Assembly: GCA_009835735.1 (NCBI GenBank)
Contig: VXWX01000058.1
Span: 1 to 49,049 of the forward strand
Length of the DNA: 49,049 bases
Reading direction: 5' to 3'
Origin: Acidimicrobiaceae bacterium
GTDB lineage: Bacteria; Actinomycetota; Acidimicrobiia; Acidimicrobiales; Aldehydirespiratoraceae
In this document: positions 26,574 through 36,419 of the stretch, piece after piece
How the letters are laid out: each line of letters starts with the position of its first letter
Numbering within the stretch: the first letter of the stretch is position 1
Notes under the pieces: model-generated
The model's database searches: none
Told to the model about the DNA's origin: nothing
Seen by the model: the letters and a program-made list of their open reading frames with translations, nothing else
Position numbers and translations under genes: made by a program

Positions 26574-26574
<1 letters not shown>
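25885..26574 (+). CDS. EthD-domain protein
   Basis: 229 residues, ATG 25885 with GGGGGAGG 5 nt upstream. The second half has the EthD ferredoxin-like pattern: FTTEGFFDYWKTVHAPIS, then GYVVSRV, and a late WLTHEHVVIE strand. The first half appears to be a more divergent repeat of the same dimeric alpha/beta-barrel fold. EthD-like proteins often assist redox or degradative enzymes, and some are small decarboxylases or cyclases; the role here is unknown. Its stop overlaps the ATG of the aminotransferase, so the two are translationally coupled. Composition changes to host-like high GC within this gene, so it sits at the edge of the island. Confidence 0.75.
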
Positions 26575-27743
<1,169 letters not shown>

Positions 27744-27768
27744 GCGCCGACGTGGAAGGAGCGCAGGC

Positions 27769-28563
27769 GTGAAACGACTCGAAGGGGTGTCCGCGCTGAT
27801 CAGCGGGGGAGCCAGCGGCGTCGGGCGGGCCACCGCCCACCGCTTCGCTTCGGAGGGTGCCGACCGGGTCACGCTGTTCGACAAGGACGCCTCGCGCATC
27901 GCCGAGGTCGCCGCCGAGGTGGCCGGCATCGGCGCCGAGCCCCGGACCGTGGTCGGCGACGTGGCCAACCCGCCCGACTGCCAGCGGGCCGTGGACGAGG
28001 CGGTGCGGGGCGACGGCCGCCTCGACGTGCTGGTCAGCAACGCCGGCGCCGACTCGATCCACGACTTCCTGGAGCTGGAGCTCGACGAGTGGTACCGGAT
28101 CATGGACATCAACCTCACCGCGTCGTTCGTGCTGGGACAGGCCGCGGCCCGGGCCATGGTGGCCGCCGGCAACGGCGGCACGATCCTCTACACGGCGTCG
28201 ATCTCGGGGGTGGCCGCCTCGACCGGCGACGCCCACTACGGCGTGTCCAAGGCCGGCATCATCAGCCTCGTCAAGACCATGGCCATCGAGCTGGTCGGGC
28301 ACAACATCACCGTGAACTGCGTCAGCCCCGGCCCGCTCGACACCCCCATGTCGCTGGCGCTGCTGGGCAGCGAGGAGGCCATGCAGGCCGCCCGGGAGAG
28401 CTGGCCCATCGTCCCCATGAACCGCCTCGGCTCACCCACCGAGATCGCCGGCACCTACGCCTACCTGGCCTCCGCCGACGGCGCCTACACCACCGGCCAA
28501 AACATCATCGTCGACGGCGGTCTGACGTCAAACGTCTTCCCAGTAGCCGACGAACTCCAGTAG
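27769..28563 (+). CDS. SDR-family NAD(P)-dependent oxidoreductase
   Basis: 264 residues from GTG 27769, preceded by GGAAGGAG. Classical short-chain dehydrogenase features are present: the nucleotide-binding ISGGASGVGRATA, VSNAGAD, the catalytic Ser on the TASISG strand, Y157-x3-K161 in HYGVSKAG, and the C-terminal TGQNIIVDGG. Asp at the end of the second strand (LFDKD) suggests NAD(H) preference. It oxidises or reduces a hydroxyl/keto group on an unknown substrate. It follows the aminotransferase at 25 nt and probably shares its transcript. The downstream thiolase-like gene is convergent. Confidence 0.87.
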   Translation: MKRLEGVSALISGGASGVGRATAHRFASEGADRVTLFDKDASRIAEVAAEVAGIGAEPRTVVGDVANPPDCQRAVDEAVRGDGRLDVLVSNAGADSIHDFLELELDEWYRIMDINLTASFVLGQAAARAMVAAGNGGTILYTASISGVAASTGDAHYGVSKAGIISLVKTMAIELVGHNITVNCVSPGPLDTPMSLALLGSEEAMQAARESWPIVPMNRLGSPTEIAGTYAYLASADGAYTTGQNIIVDGGLTSNVFPVADELQ

Positions 28564-28576
28564 GGATCTCCAACCG

Positions 28577-30028
28577 TCAGCTGAGGATCAGGCGGCCGGC
28601 TTGGACTTCGGCGGCTGTGCCGACCGTCTCGGTGGTCGTGACCGTGTCGATGGTGGGCCGGTCGAGTGCGGTGGCCCAGGCACGGCTTCCGTCGTTGAAG
28701 CGGACTAGCGCGACCGCTGTTGGGGGCTCCTGGATGTAGTCGACGGTCACGCCGTCGATGATGACCGGGCCGTCGCGGTCGGGGGTGGCCAAGTCGCGGG
28801 GATGCAGTTCCGGGGTCTGGCGGGATGTGACGAACGGCTCTGTCGGCGGGGACGCGGACAGCAGGCCTAGAGCGTGCTTGGCTGCCATGCCGCCGCTTCC
28901 GTGCACCAGGCCGGTGGCGCCGGGGGCGTCCTCGCGCAGACGGTCGACCATGGCGATCAGGCCCTCGCCTGCGCCGAAGTTGGTGGGCGCGCCCGTGAAG
29001 GCCAGGCCTCCCGACACGGTGAGCGGGCGGTCGTCGTCGATCCCGAGCGCCTCCAGGGCGAGTGCGACCATCGACGGGAAGCAGGCATAGAGGTCGAAGT
29101 GGCCGATGCCGGCTGAATCCCCGGTGAACGACAGCATGTCGTCGGCCGCCGCCTGCAGGCCGGGATGGACGGCCAACTCGTGCCGGCTGGCCAAGAAATC
29201 GGTGTCGTCTGCCATGGAGACCCGGTGCGGGAAGATCATCCGGTCAGGCGACACGCCGTGGTCGCGGGCCACCTCCAGCGAGCAGACCAGCAGGGCACCG
29301 GCGCGGTCGACGGTGTTGTTGGCCGACATGGCCTTTGTGTAGGGCCAGCTCACCATCCGGTTCTCGGGCGAGATCTCGGCGATCTCTTCGGCCGACATCG
29401 CATGCCGGGTGGGGGAGTGCTCGACGCCTGCGGCCACGGCGGCGAACCCGGTACAGAGCTCAGCGGTCCGGCGCCGGTTCTCGGCCATCGTCTCGCCCCG
29501 CCGGGCCCGGATGGCGCTCTCAATCAGCGCGAAAGCGTTCCTGGGCATGTGGCCGGCCACAGCCTCCGCCCCCGGATCCCCGATCACCAGCGGCGATCCC
29601 CACGCCTCGTCGGCTGGTGGCTCGGTGTCGTCGTGCCGGGGGGCTTCGACGCGGCGTCGCCTCGCCCTGCGGCGGGACCGGGTGCACTCGCCCCCGACGA
29701 TCAGCGCCGCGCCGACAGCGCCCCGCTGGATGCGTTCGGCGATGTCGGCGAGCAGCGCAACCGGTGTCTGCCCGCTGATGGTGGTCAACAGCGTGCGGGC
29801 GTCGGCGCCTATGGCTCGTGCGATCCAGTGCCCAGGATTGCGAAAGCTCCACAATCCGCCCGCGACGGCGACCAGGTCGACCCGTGCAGCAATGCCGGCA
29901 GCCCCGCTGTCATTGGCTGCGGCCCTCGCCGCGTCGATCATCAGCGAGATCGGCTCGGTTAACTCATCTGGATCAGGCGGTGTGGCGATGGACGCGCCGA
30001 CGATGACCGGCGTCCGATCCGGCGCCAT
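28577..30028 (-). CDS. Thiolase-like acetyl-CoA acetyltransferase family protein
   Basis: 483 residues; ATG at 30028 (TGATG overlap with the PIG-L gene stop), with GTG 30031 as alternative. It has the thiolase fold: PVIVGAS at the start, a VALLADIAERIQRGAVGAALIVGGE segment split over the usual helix, VNTVDR-like and GSGGMAAKHALGLLS near the C-terminus, where the catalytic His normally sits. In place of the nucleophilic Cys loop of true thiolases there is TISGQTP, as in the non-canonical mycobacterial-type subgroup. A C-terminal extension (~90 residues) looks like an OB-type domain. Acyl-CoA binding is likely; actual thiolysis is doubtful. Confidence 0.75.
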   Translation of the reverse strand: MAPDRTPVIVGASIATPPDPDELTEPISLMIDAARAAANDSGAAGIAARVDLVAVAGGLWSFRNPGHWIARAIGADARTLLTTISGQTPVALLADIAERIQRGAVGAALIVGGECTRSRRRARRRRVEAPRHDDTEPPADEAWGSPLVIGDPGAEAVAGHMPRNAFALIESAIRARRGETMAENRRRTAELCTGFAAVAAGVEHSPTRHAMSAEEIAEISPENRMVSWPYTKAMSANNTVDRAGALLVCSLEVARDHGVSPDRMIFPHRVSMADDTDFLASRHELAVHPGLQAAADDMLSFTGDSAGIGHFDLYACFPSMVALALEALGIDDDRPLTVSGGLAFTGAPTNFGAGEGLIAMVDRLREDAPGATGLVHGSGGMAAKHALGLLSASPPTEPFVTSRQTPELHPRDLATPDRDGPVIIDGVTVDYIQEPPTAVALVRFNDGSRAWATALDRPTIDTVTTTETVGTAAEVQAGRLILS

Positions 30029-30786
30029 CACACCGGGATCAGCTCGAAGGTGACCGCGTAACGCACGCCTAGCGTCTCGCCGGCCTGCTGGCAGCTGCCG
30101 CGCAGGAACGCATCCGGATCGAACGCGCCGTCGCCGAGGTTGTCGATGTAGGTGCTGTGACAGACCAGAGAGGCCACGCCCTCGCCGATGTGGTCGGTGA
30201 CGTCAACCGCGTGGGTGGGGGCCGATGAGCCGGCGAAGGCGATCCAGCGCACGCCGCTCCACGGCTCGCCCGCGTCGGTGAACAGCCAGCGGTTGGCCGC
30301 GTCCCGAACCGCGTCGGGCAAGGCCCGGCCGAGCTCCCGGTGATCGACGTGGTTCCAGGGCCCTGTGTCCCCCCACCGGTCGCGGAAGTTCGACCCGATG
30401 ATCACCTCGGGCCGGTGACGGCGGATGGCTGCGGCCAGGTCCCGCCGCAGCTCGATCCCGTTGACGACCAGCCCGTCGGGGTGGTCCAGGAACTCGACCA
30501 CCGACACGCCCACCGCGGCGCCGGCCGCCACCTGCTCGGCAGTGCGCAGCGGACCGGTCTGTTCCGGCGGCATCGAATCGATGCCGGCCTCGCCCCTGGT
30601 GGCCAGCACGTAGCGGACGTCCTTCCCTGCGGCGGTCCAGCAGGCCACGGCCGCCGAGGCGCCGTACTCGAGGTCGTCGGGATGGGCCACCACCGCCAAG
30701 GCTCGGTCCCAGTCTTCTGGCAGCCTGTCCAGAGCCGGACCCGCCTGCTGGGGACCCTCCTGCCCGGTCGGCTCGCTAGCGCTCAC
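30028..30786 (-). CDS. PIG-L family deacetylase
   Basis: 252 residues from GTG 30786, which is preceded by a TAGCTT -10-like box exactly 6 nt upstream. Zinc-binding motifs of the LmbE/PIG-L fold are present: VVAHPDDLEYGA (HPDD) and NHVDHRELG. Members remove N-acetyl groups from sugar-linked substrates; actinobacterial relatives include the mycothiol enzymes MshB and Mca, but this protein is shorter and more divergent than those, so I do not name it. Its stop overlaps the start of the thiolase-like gene, making a two-gene reverse-strand operon. Confidence 0.85.
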   Translation of the reverse strand: MSASEPTGQEGPQQAGPALDRLPEDWDRALAVVAHPDDLEYGASAAVACWTAAGKDVRYVLATRGEAGIDSMPPEQTGPLRTAEQVAAGAAVGVSVVEFLDHPDGLVVNGIELRRDLAAAIRRHRPEVIIGSNFRDRWGDTGPWNHVDHRELGRALPDAVRDAANRWLFTDAGEPWSGVRWIAFAGSSAPTHAVDVTDHIGEGVASLVCHSTYIDNLGDGAFDPDAFLRGSCQQAGETLGVRYAVTFELIPV

Positions 30787-30792
30787 TGGCTC

Positions 30793-30798
30793 AAGCTA
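30793..30798 (-). promoter_or_regulatory. Putative leaderless -10 box of the PIG-L gene (TAGCTT)
   Basis: Read on the reverse strand, TAGCTT fits TANNNT and ends 6 nt before the GTG start at 30786. No ribosome binding site is present between them, which is consistent with a leaderless message. Confidence 0.45.
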
Positions 30799-30836
30799 GT
30801 GGGGGCGTCCACAGACCGTCGCGCTCTCAGCTCCAG

Positions 30837-30887
30837 AAATCTCGGGACGATAATGGGTGTCAGGTACACAATTTCGCGCCGAGATTT
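30837..30887. promoter_or_regulatory. Divergent-promoter dyad between PIG-L and deaminase genes
   Basis: AAATCTCGG at 30837-30845 and its exact reverse complement CCGAGATTT at 30879-30887 flank a 33-nt spacer. The spacer holds GATAAT (30849-30854, -10-like) and a second small dyad GTGT-N5-ACAC (30857-30869). The position between divergent genes fits a regulator binding site, but no adjacent regulator gene is present. Confidence 0.4.
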
Positions 30888-31025
30888 TGACACGACCCCG
30901 GCGAACGTCGGCGAACTGACCGCTGGCGGCTCGGACTCCCGCTCCGAAGCGTGCGGGGCTCACCGCGTATGCTCGGCCGCAGGAGCGACCCGGACAGGGT
31001 CGCCACCGGCAGCGGGGAGCATGCG

Positions 31026-32060
31026 ATGGACGTTGAGACTGCACTGCGGCAGATGCCCAAAGCCGAACTGCATCTGCACCTGGAGGGGGCCGTAAACGCG
31101 GCCACGTTCGCGTCCCTGGCGGCGAAGCACAGCCTGGAGCTGCCGCCGCATGACGAGGTCGCCGACCTGTACCAGTACGACAGCCTGGCCGACTTCCTGC
31201 TCATCTACTCGCTGGTGTGCCGGTCGGTCCAGGAGGAGACCGACTTCCGGCTGGTGACCTACGAGTGCCTGGAGCGCTGCGCCGACAGCGGGGCCCGCTA
31301 CGTGGAGCTGTTCTTCAGCCCGGAGTCGCACTTCGAGATGGGCGTCGAGTACCCGACGATGCTCGCCGGCGTGCTCGGCGGCATGGCCGACATCAAGGCC
31401 GACCGGGGGCTGGAGAGCAACCTGATCCCGGCCATCAACCGGGAGCTGGGCCCCGCCCGGGCGGTGGAGTTCGTGGAGATGGTGGCCGCCCACCCCCATC
31501 CCCAGATCATCGGCGTCGGCCTCGACTTCAACGAGATCGGGTTCCCGTCGGAGGACTACGTCGACGCCTACCGGGCCGCCGCAGCGCACGGCCTACACCG
31601 CACGTCCCACGCCGGCGAGGTCGGCCCGGCCGACAATGTGCGGGCCGCCATCGAGTTGCTGGACTGCGAGCGGATCGACCACGGCTACCACGTGGTCGAC
31701 GACCCCGACCTGGTAGCGCGCTGCGCCGAGAGCCAGATCGCGTTCACGGTGTGCCCGACGACCACCGGCTACACCACCATCTGGCGTGATTTGAGCGCCC
31801 CGGACCACGCCATCAGGCAGATGGACGCGGCCGGACTGAAGCTGATGGTCAACTCCGACGATCCGGGCATGTTCGTGTGCGACCTCGCCAACGAATACGT
31901 GCGCCTGCACCGCGAGATGGGTCTCAGTCTCAGCACCCTCAAGGAGATGGCCCTCAACGGGATCGACGCCTCCTGGATCGACGACACCACCAAGGTCTCA
32001 TGGCGCCGGGAATGGTCGGCGGAGATCGACGCCTTGTTCGCGTCCGTCAACGGCGGTTAG
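31026..32060 (+). CDS. Adenosine deaminase-family hydrolase
   Basis: 344 residues from ATG 31026; GGGGAGC upstream supports it over longer starts. It is a metal-dependent amidohydrolase barrel with ELHLHLEGA (H16, H18), HAGE (H195), DHGYHVVDD and NSDDPGMF, the zinc ligands and catalytic Glu/Asp of adenosine and adenine deaminases. The usual CPTSN loop is replaced by CPTTTGYTT, so the base or nucleoside accepted may differ; adenosine, adenine and aminodeoxyfutalosine are all possible. It acts in the cytoplasm and releases ammonia. It is transcribed divergently from the PIG-L gene, and a MOSC gene follows 17 nt downstream. Confidence 0.83.
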   Translation: MDVETALRQMPKAELHLHLEGAVNAATFASLAAKHSLELPPHDEVADLYQYDSLADFLLIYSLVCRSVQEETDFRLVTYECLERCADSGARYVELFFSPESHFEMGVEYPTMLAGVLGGMADIKADRGLESNLIPAINRELGPARAVEFVEMVAAHPHPQIIGVGLDFNEIGFPSEDYVDAYRAAAAHGLHRTSHAGEVGPADNVRAAIELLDCERIDHGYHVVDDPDLVARCAESQIAFTVCPTTTGYTTIWRDLSAPDHAIRQMDAAGLKLMVNSDDPGMFVCDLANEYVRLHREMGLSLSTLKEMALNGIDASWIDDTTKVSWRREWSAEIDALFASVNGG

Positions 32061-32077
32061 CCATAGGCTCTGCGTCC

Positions 32078-32668
32078 ATGACGCACCGCACCCCCGAGGA
32101 ACTCGACGCCGGCCTGGAGCACGTTCGTGGCGCGCCGTCCGACGGCGGCGAGCTGCGGCTGATCGTCCGCCGCCCCGACGTGGGCGAGCGCGAGCTCATC
32201 GATGAGGGCGTCCTCGACCTCGACTCGGGCCTGGTGGGGGACACCTGGGCGCCGCGGGGCAATTCCCGCTCACCGGACGGCCGTGCCGACATCCTCGCCC
32301 AGGTGACCATCATGAACTCACGGGTCCTGGACGTGATCGCCGGGCCGGTCGACCGCTGGTCGCAAGCCGGTGACCAGCTCTACGCCGATCTCGACCTCAG
32401 CCACGACAACCTGCCCGAGGGCACCAGGCTGGCCGTCGGCGATGCACAGCTAGAGGTCACCGGCGTGCCCCACACCGGGTGCGGGAAGTTCGTCCAGCGG
32501 TTCGGCCTCGACGCGATGCGCTGGGTCAACTCCGAGACCGGCATGCAGCTCAGGCTCCGGGGCGTCAACACCCGGGTCGTGAAGCCCGGCGCGATCCGCG
32601 TGGGCGACCGCGTCACCAAGGCCGACGGAGCTTCGGCCTACGCCGATTGGTCCGGCGGCGAACCCTAA
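32078..32668 (+). CDS. MOSC domain-containing protein
   Basis: 196 residues from ATG 32078; a TAGGCT box (32064-32069) 8 nt upstream could give a near-leaderless transcript. The MOSC beta-barrel pattern is present, with VGDTWAPRG, MNSRVLDVIAG, GDQLYADLDLS, LPEGTRLAVGDA and TGCGKFVQRFG, whose Cys is the conserved MOSC cysteine. MOSC domains bind or transfer sulfur or the molybdenum cofactor; stand-alone bacterial members such as YiiM reduce N-hydroxylated compounds. It lacks the N-terminal beta-barrel of MOSC_N proteins. The relation to the deaminase ahead is only by proximity. Confidence 0.8.
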   Translation: MTHRTPEELDAGLEHVRGAPSDGGELRLIVRRPDVGERELIDEGVLDLDSGLVGDTWAPRGNSRSPDGRADILAQVTIMNSRVLDVIAGPVDRWSQAGDQLYADLDLSHDNLPEGTRLAVGDAQLEVTGVPHTGCGKFVQRFGLDAMRWVNSETGMQLRLRGVNTRVVKPGAIRVGDRVTKADGASAYADWSGGEP

Positions 32669-32766
32669 GGTCGACGCCTACATCCAGTCGTCGCGGTGGC
32701 CTCTCTCCGGCGCTCAAAGCGAGTCGAGTTGCTCGGTGAACCTGGACCGGGTCCAATAGGCGACGA

Positions 32767-33612
32767 ATGAAGCTCGCGTTCAAGACCAAGCCGGAGCACA
32801 TTGGGTGGGCCCACATGCTGGCCACGTGGCAGGAGCTCGACGCCGACCCCCGCTACGACTCCGCTTGGACCTTCGACCACCTCTATCCCATCTACGGTGG
32901 CGACGGCCCCTGCCTGGAGAGCTGGGTGACCCTCAGCGCGCTGGCGCAGGCCACCACCAGGATCCGCGTCGGCTCCATGGTCAACGCCGCCCCCTACCGC
33001 AACCCCGGCCTGTTCGCCGCCATGGCCTCCACCCTCGACATCGTCTCCGGCGGACGGCTCGAACTCGGGCTGGGCTGCGGCTGGAACCAGACCGAGGCCG
33101 GCGCCTACGGCATCGATCTGGGCTCCGTCAAGGATCTCCAAGATCGCTTCTCGGAGTACCTGCAATGCGTGCGGTCGCTGCTGTGCGAGCCCACCACCGA
33201 CTTCGCCGGGCGCTTCTACACCCTTACCGGCGCCCGCAACGAGCCCAAGGGGCCGCAGCAGCCGGCGCCGCCCATCGTCATCGGCGGCTCCGGCCCCAAG
33301 CGGACGCTGCCGCTGGTCGCTCGGCACGCCGACCACTGGAACCTCCCCGGCGGCGGGCCCGAGGACCTGCGGGCCGGGCTGGATCGGCTCGCTGAGTGCT
33401 GCGACGAGATCGGCCGGGACCCCGCCGAGATCGTCAGCTCAACCCACATCTTCTACAGCCCGTCCGAGCCACTCGACGGCCCCGTGGCCGAAGCCGCCGC
33501 GCTCAAAGAGGCCGGCCTCGGCATCGCCATCCTGTATCCCTCCGACGCCGGCTACATGCCCGAATCGGTGCACGACGTAGCCGACGCGTTCGAGCACCTC
33601 CAGGGCGACTGA
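32767..33612 (+). CDS. LLM-class F420-dependent oxidoreductase
   Basis: 281 residues. The luciferase-like TIM barrel is recognisable: MKLAFKTKPEHIGW, WTFDHLYPIYG, TTRIRVGSMVNAAPYRNPGLFA, ELGLGCGWNQTEAGAYGI and a late PPIVIGGSGPKRTLPLVARHADHWN. These are marks of the actinobacterial F420-dependent LLM family, which transfer hydride between cofactor F420 and an organic substrate. FMN use cannot be fully excluded. The start ATG 32767 has no strong ribosome binding site. The P450 gene is convergent 18 nt downstream. Confidence 0.83.
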   Translation: MKLAFKTKPEHIGWAHMLATWQELDADPRYDSAWTFDHLYPIYGGDGPCLESWVTLSALAQATTRIRVGSMVNAAPYRNPGLFAAMASTLDIVSGGRLELGLGCGWNQTEAGAYGIDLGSVKDLQDRFSEYLQCVRSLLCEPTTDFAGRFYTLTGARNEPKGPQQPAPPIVIGGSGPKRTLPLVARHADHWNLPGGGPEDLRAGLDRLAECCDEIGRDPAEIVSSTHIFYSPSEPLDGPVAEAAALKEAGLGIAILYPSDAGYMPESVHDVADAFEHLQGD

Positions 33613-33630
33613 ACCCCGGCGCGAGGGTGA

Positions 33631-34893
33631 TCAGGCTTCGGGGGTGAACGCCACCGGCATGCTCAACAGGCCGGCGAACAGGGCGGTGGGCTGGTGCACT
33701 ACCTCGCCGGAGGGGTGGATGTCGGGGATGCGGCTGTAGATCTCGCGCAGGATCACCTGGAGCTGGAGTCGCGCCAGGTTGGCGCCCAGGCAGTAGTGCT
33801 CGCCGAAGCCGAACGCGAGCTGGGTGCGGGGCTGCTCGCGGGTGATGTCGAACACGTCGGGCTCGTCGAACACCCGGGGGTCGCGCAGCGCGGCGGTGAA
33901 GCTGCACACCACCTTGCCGCCCTCGTCGATCGGCTGGTCGTCGATCTCGGTGCCGGCGTTGGCGGTGCGGCGGATGTTCCGCAGGGGTGGCCGGTACCTG
34001 AGGATCTCCTCCACCGCGCCCGGAATGTGGCGGTCCAGGTCCGACACCAGCAGATCACGCTGCTCCGGCCACTCCGCCAGGATGCGGATGGCCTGAGCGG
34101 TGGCGGTGCGCACCGTCTCGTTGCCGCCGACCGACATCAGCATCAGGAACCAGCCGGCCTCCTCGTCGGTGGCGCCCCGCTGATCCCCCTCCACGCCCTC
34201 GAGGGTGCCGTTGACGTAGGCCGACATCACCGTGCCATCGTCGGAGCCCCGCTTCTCTCGGGCGATCTCCTGGCCGAGCAGGTGGATCTCCAGGGCGGCC
34301 TCCAACGACTGCTCGAGCCGTGTGTCCGGACCTCCGCCAACCGCGCCGACCATCCGGTTGGAGATGTCGAAGATCTGCTCGCTGCGCTCGGGAACGCCCA
34401 GCAGCTCCGCGATGACCCGCATCGGCAACTGGGCCGCGATGTCGTTGATGCCGTCGGCGGTGCCGTTGGGCGCGATCCTGTCGATGACCCCCTTGGCGAT
34501 CGCCTCCACCCGGGGACGTAGCGCCTCCACTCGCCGGGGCGTGAAGATGGCCGCCACCAGCCTGCGGTACTGGCTGTGCTTGGGCGGGTCCATGTTGATC
34601 AACATGTTCGACATGGCCTCGACCCGAGCTGGATCGGGGTCGACCAGCAGCGCGGTGCGGCGCTGCGACGAGAACATCGCCGGATCCCGCAGCACCGCCT
34701 TGACCTCCTCGTAGCGGTGCACGAACCACGCCCCCAGGATCTCCGGCTGCGAAGTGCTGGGATCGAACGTCCCCGGCTGCCAGCTGGTGGTGCCGGCCTC
34801 CCGCAGCTCGGCTAGGCGGGCGTGGGGACACCCTTCTACGTAGGCGTAGGGATCCAGCAGGGTCAGCTCGCTCGTCTCGGTCATCGGCGCCAT
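33631..34893 (-). CDS. Cytochrome P450
   Basis: 420 residues, ATG 34893, or ATG 34884 giving MTETS. The heme-binding loop is FGFGEHYCLGANLARLQL with the thiolate Cys368. The I-helix is LMSVGGNETVRTATAQ (GNET replacing the usual G-x-x-T acid-alcohol arrangement), and EILRYRPP contains the E-x-x-R pair. NMDPPKHSQYRRLVAAIFTPRR is the typical soluble bacterial CYP signature. It hydroxylates a small lipophilic substrate with electrons from a ferredoxin; no ferredoxin gene is adjacent. It is divergent from the kynurenine monooxygenase gene, with 88 nt between the starts. Confidence 0.88.
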   Translation of the reverse strand: MAPMTETSELTLLDPYAYVEGCPHARLAELREAGTTSWQPGTFDPSTSQPEILGAWFVHRYEEVKAVLRDPAMFSSQRRTALLVDPDPARVEAMSNMLINMDPPKHSQYRRLVAAIFTPRRVEALRPRVEAIAKGVIDRIAPNGTADGINDIAAQLPMRVIAELLGVPERSEQIFDISNRMVGAVGGGPDTRLEQSLEAALEIHLLGQEIAREKRGSDDGTVMSAYVNGTLEGVEGDQRGATDEEAGWFLMLMSVGGNETVRTATAQAIRILAEWPEQRDLLVSDLDRHIPGAVEEILRYRPPLRNIRRTANAGTEIDDQPIDEGGKVVCSFTAALRDPRVFDEPDVFDITREQPRTQLAFGFGEHYCLGANLARLQLQVILREIYSRIPDIHPSGEVVHQPTALFAGLLSMPVAFTPEA

Positions 34894-34981
34894 TCTGCCC
34901 GAGCCGCGCCGGTGCCGCGCCCTAGACGTGCCAGCAAGAACCTCGCCGGACTCACGCCAACCCCTCTAGCTGGCGCGGCCG

Positions 34982-36406
34982 GTGTCCACTACCGTCGAAC
35001 TCGTGGGGAGCGCCCTCGGCGACCGAGGTCCGATCGTCGTGGTCGGAGCGGGACCGGCCGGCGCGTTGATGGCCGTCTATCTGGCCCGGCAGGGGTGCGA
35101 CCTGACCGTTTACGAGTCTCGTCCCGACATTCGACGCGTCGACATCGGTGCGGGCCGGTCCATCAACCTCGCCCTGGCCACCCGGGGAATCGTGCCGCTG
35201 GTGGACGTCGGTGTGATCGACCGGGTCGACGCCATCACGATCCCCATGCGGGGCCGGATGATCCATGCCGGGGACTCGACCGAACCCGTCCTCCAGCCCT
35301 ACGGCACACGCCCCCACGAAGTGATCCACTCGGTGTCGAGACGCGACCTGAACGCCATCCTTCTCGACGCGGCCGAGGCCACCGGCCGGGTGAGCATCGA
35401 CTTCGAGAGCTCCGTGCGCGCGATCGACTTCGACTCGGGCACACTCGCCGTGGCCACGCCCGGCGGCATGCGCACCGTCCCGTTCGGCACCGTGTTCGCG
35501 GCCGACGGGGCCGGATCGGAGCTCCGCAGGGCGATCACTGCCGCCAACGGGGGCATGGCGGAGGTCGACTGGCTCGACCACGGGTACAAGGAACTGGAGA
35601 TCCCTCCGGCCGACGGGGGCAGGTTCCGCCTCGACCCCCACGGGCTTCACATCTGGCCGCGAGGCGAATTCATGCTCATAGCGCTGCCCAACCCCGAAGG
35701 CGACTTCACCGCCACCCTGTTCGCGCCCAACGAGGGCGAGCGAAGCTTCGCATCGCTGTCGGACTCCGAAGCGGTGTCGCTGTTCTTCAAGGAGGAGTTC
35801 GGTGACTTCGTGCCCCTGGTTCCCGACCTCGTCGAGCAGTTCTTCGAGAACCCCGCCGGCCGGCTGGCCACCATGCGATGCCGCGGCTGGTCGGCGGACG
35901 ACCAAGCGGTGCTCCTAGGTGACGCCGCCCACGCCATCGTGCCCTTCCACGGGCAGGGCATGAACCTGGCCATGGAGTCGGCCCGGGCCCTCGACCGGCA
36001 TCTGCGGGACCGCCCCGACGACGTCGCGGCCGCCTTCGCCGCCTTCGAGGCCGAGCGCAAGCCCAACGCCGACGCCATCGCCGACATGGCGCTCGACAAC
36101 TACGTGGAGATGCGGGCCGGTGTGGTCGACCCCGGCTACCTGATCCGGCGCGAGCTGGCCCTGGAGCTACAGCGCCGCCACCCCGACCGCCTGAGCCCGC
36201 GCTACAACATGGTGATGTTCTCGACGATGCCCTACGCCGAGGCCGCGGCCCGGGCCGCCCGCCAGGGCGAGATCCTGGGCGAGCTAACCGCCGGGCGGGC
36301 ATCGCTGGCCGAGGTCGACATGGATCGGGCGGCCGGGCTCGTCGCCAGACTGGAGCCTCTGCCCGAACCCGACCCGCTGGCCAGGCCCGACGTCCTGTCG
36401 GTGTGA
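34982..36406 (+). CDS. kmo: Kynurenine 3-monooxygenase
   Basis: 474 residues from GTG 34982. FAD-binding motifs of the class A flavin hydroxylases are VVVGAGPAGALMAVYLARQG, the late GDAAHAIVPFHGQGMN, and RRDLNAILL between them. KMO-specific stretches are GRSINLALATRG, PMRGRMIHAGD and HEVIHSVSRRDLN. The enzyme converts L-kynurenine to 3-hydroxykynurenine with NADPH and O2. Tryptophan 2,3-dioxygenase begins 13 nt downstream on the same strand, so the two are surely co-transcribed. The C-terminal ~100 residues (NYVEMRAGVVDPGYL, NMVMFSTMPYAEA) are also family-typical, without an obvious membrane anchor as in the mitochondrial enzyme. Confidence 0.88.
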   Translation: MSTTVELVGSALGDRGPIVVVGAGPAGALMAVYLARQGCDLTVYESRPDIRRVDIGAGRSINLALATRGIVPLVDVGVIDRVDAITIPMRGRMIHAGDSTEPVLQPYGTRPHEVIHSVSRRDLNAILLDAAEATGRVSIDFESSVRAIDFDSGTLAVATPGGMRTVPFGTVFAADGAGSELRRAITAANGGMAEVDWLDHGYKELEIPPADGGRFRLDPHGLHIWPRGEFMLIALPNPEGDFTATLFAPNEGERSFASLSDSEAVSLFFKEEFGDFVPLVPDLVEQFFENPAGRLATMRCRGWSADDQAVLLGDAAHAIVPFHGQGMNLAMESARALDRHLRDRPDDVAAAFAAFEAERKPNADAIADMALDNYVEMRAGVVDPGYLIRRELALELQRRHPDRLSPRYNMVMFSTMPYAEAAARAARQGEILGELTAGRASLAEVDMDRAAGLVARLEPLPEPDPLARPDVLSV

Positions 36407-36419
36407 TGGGAGAACTTCC

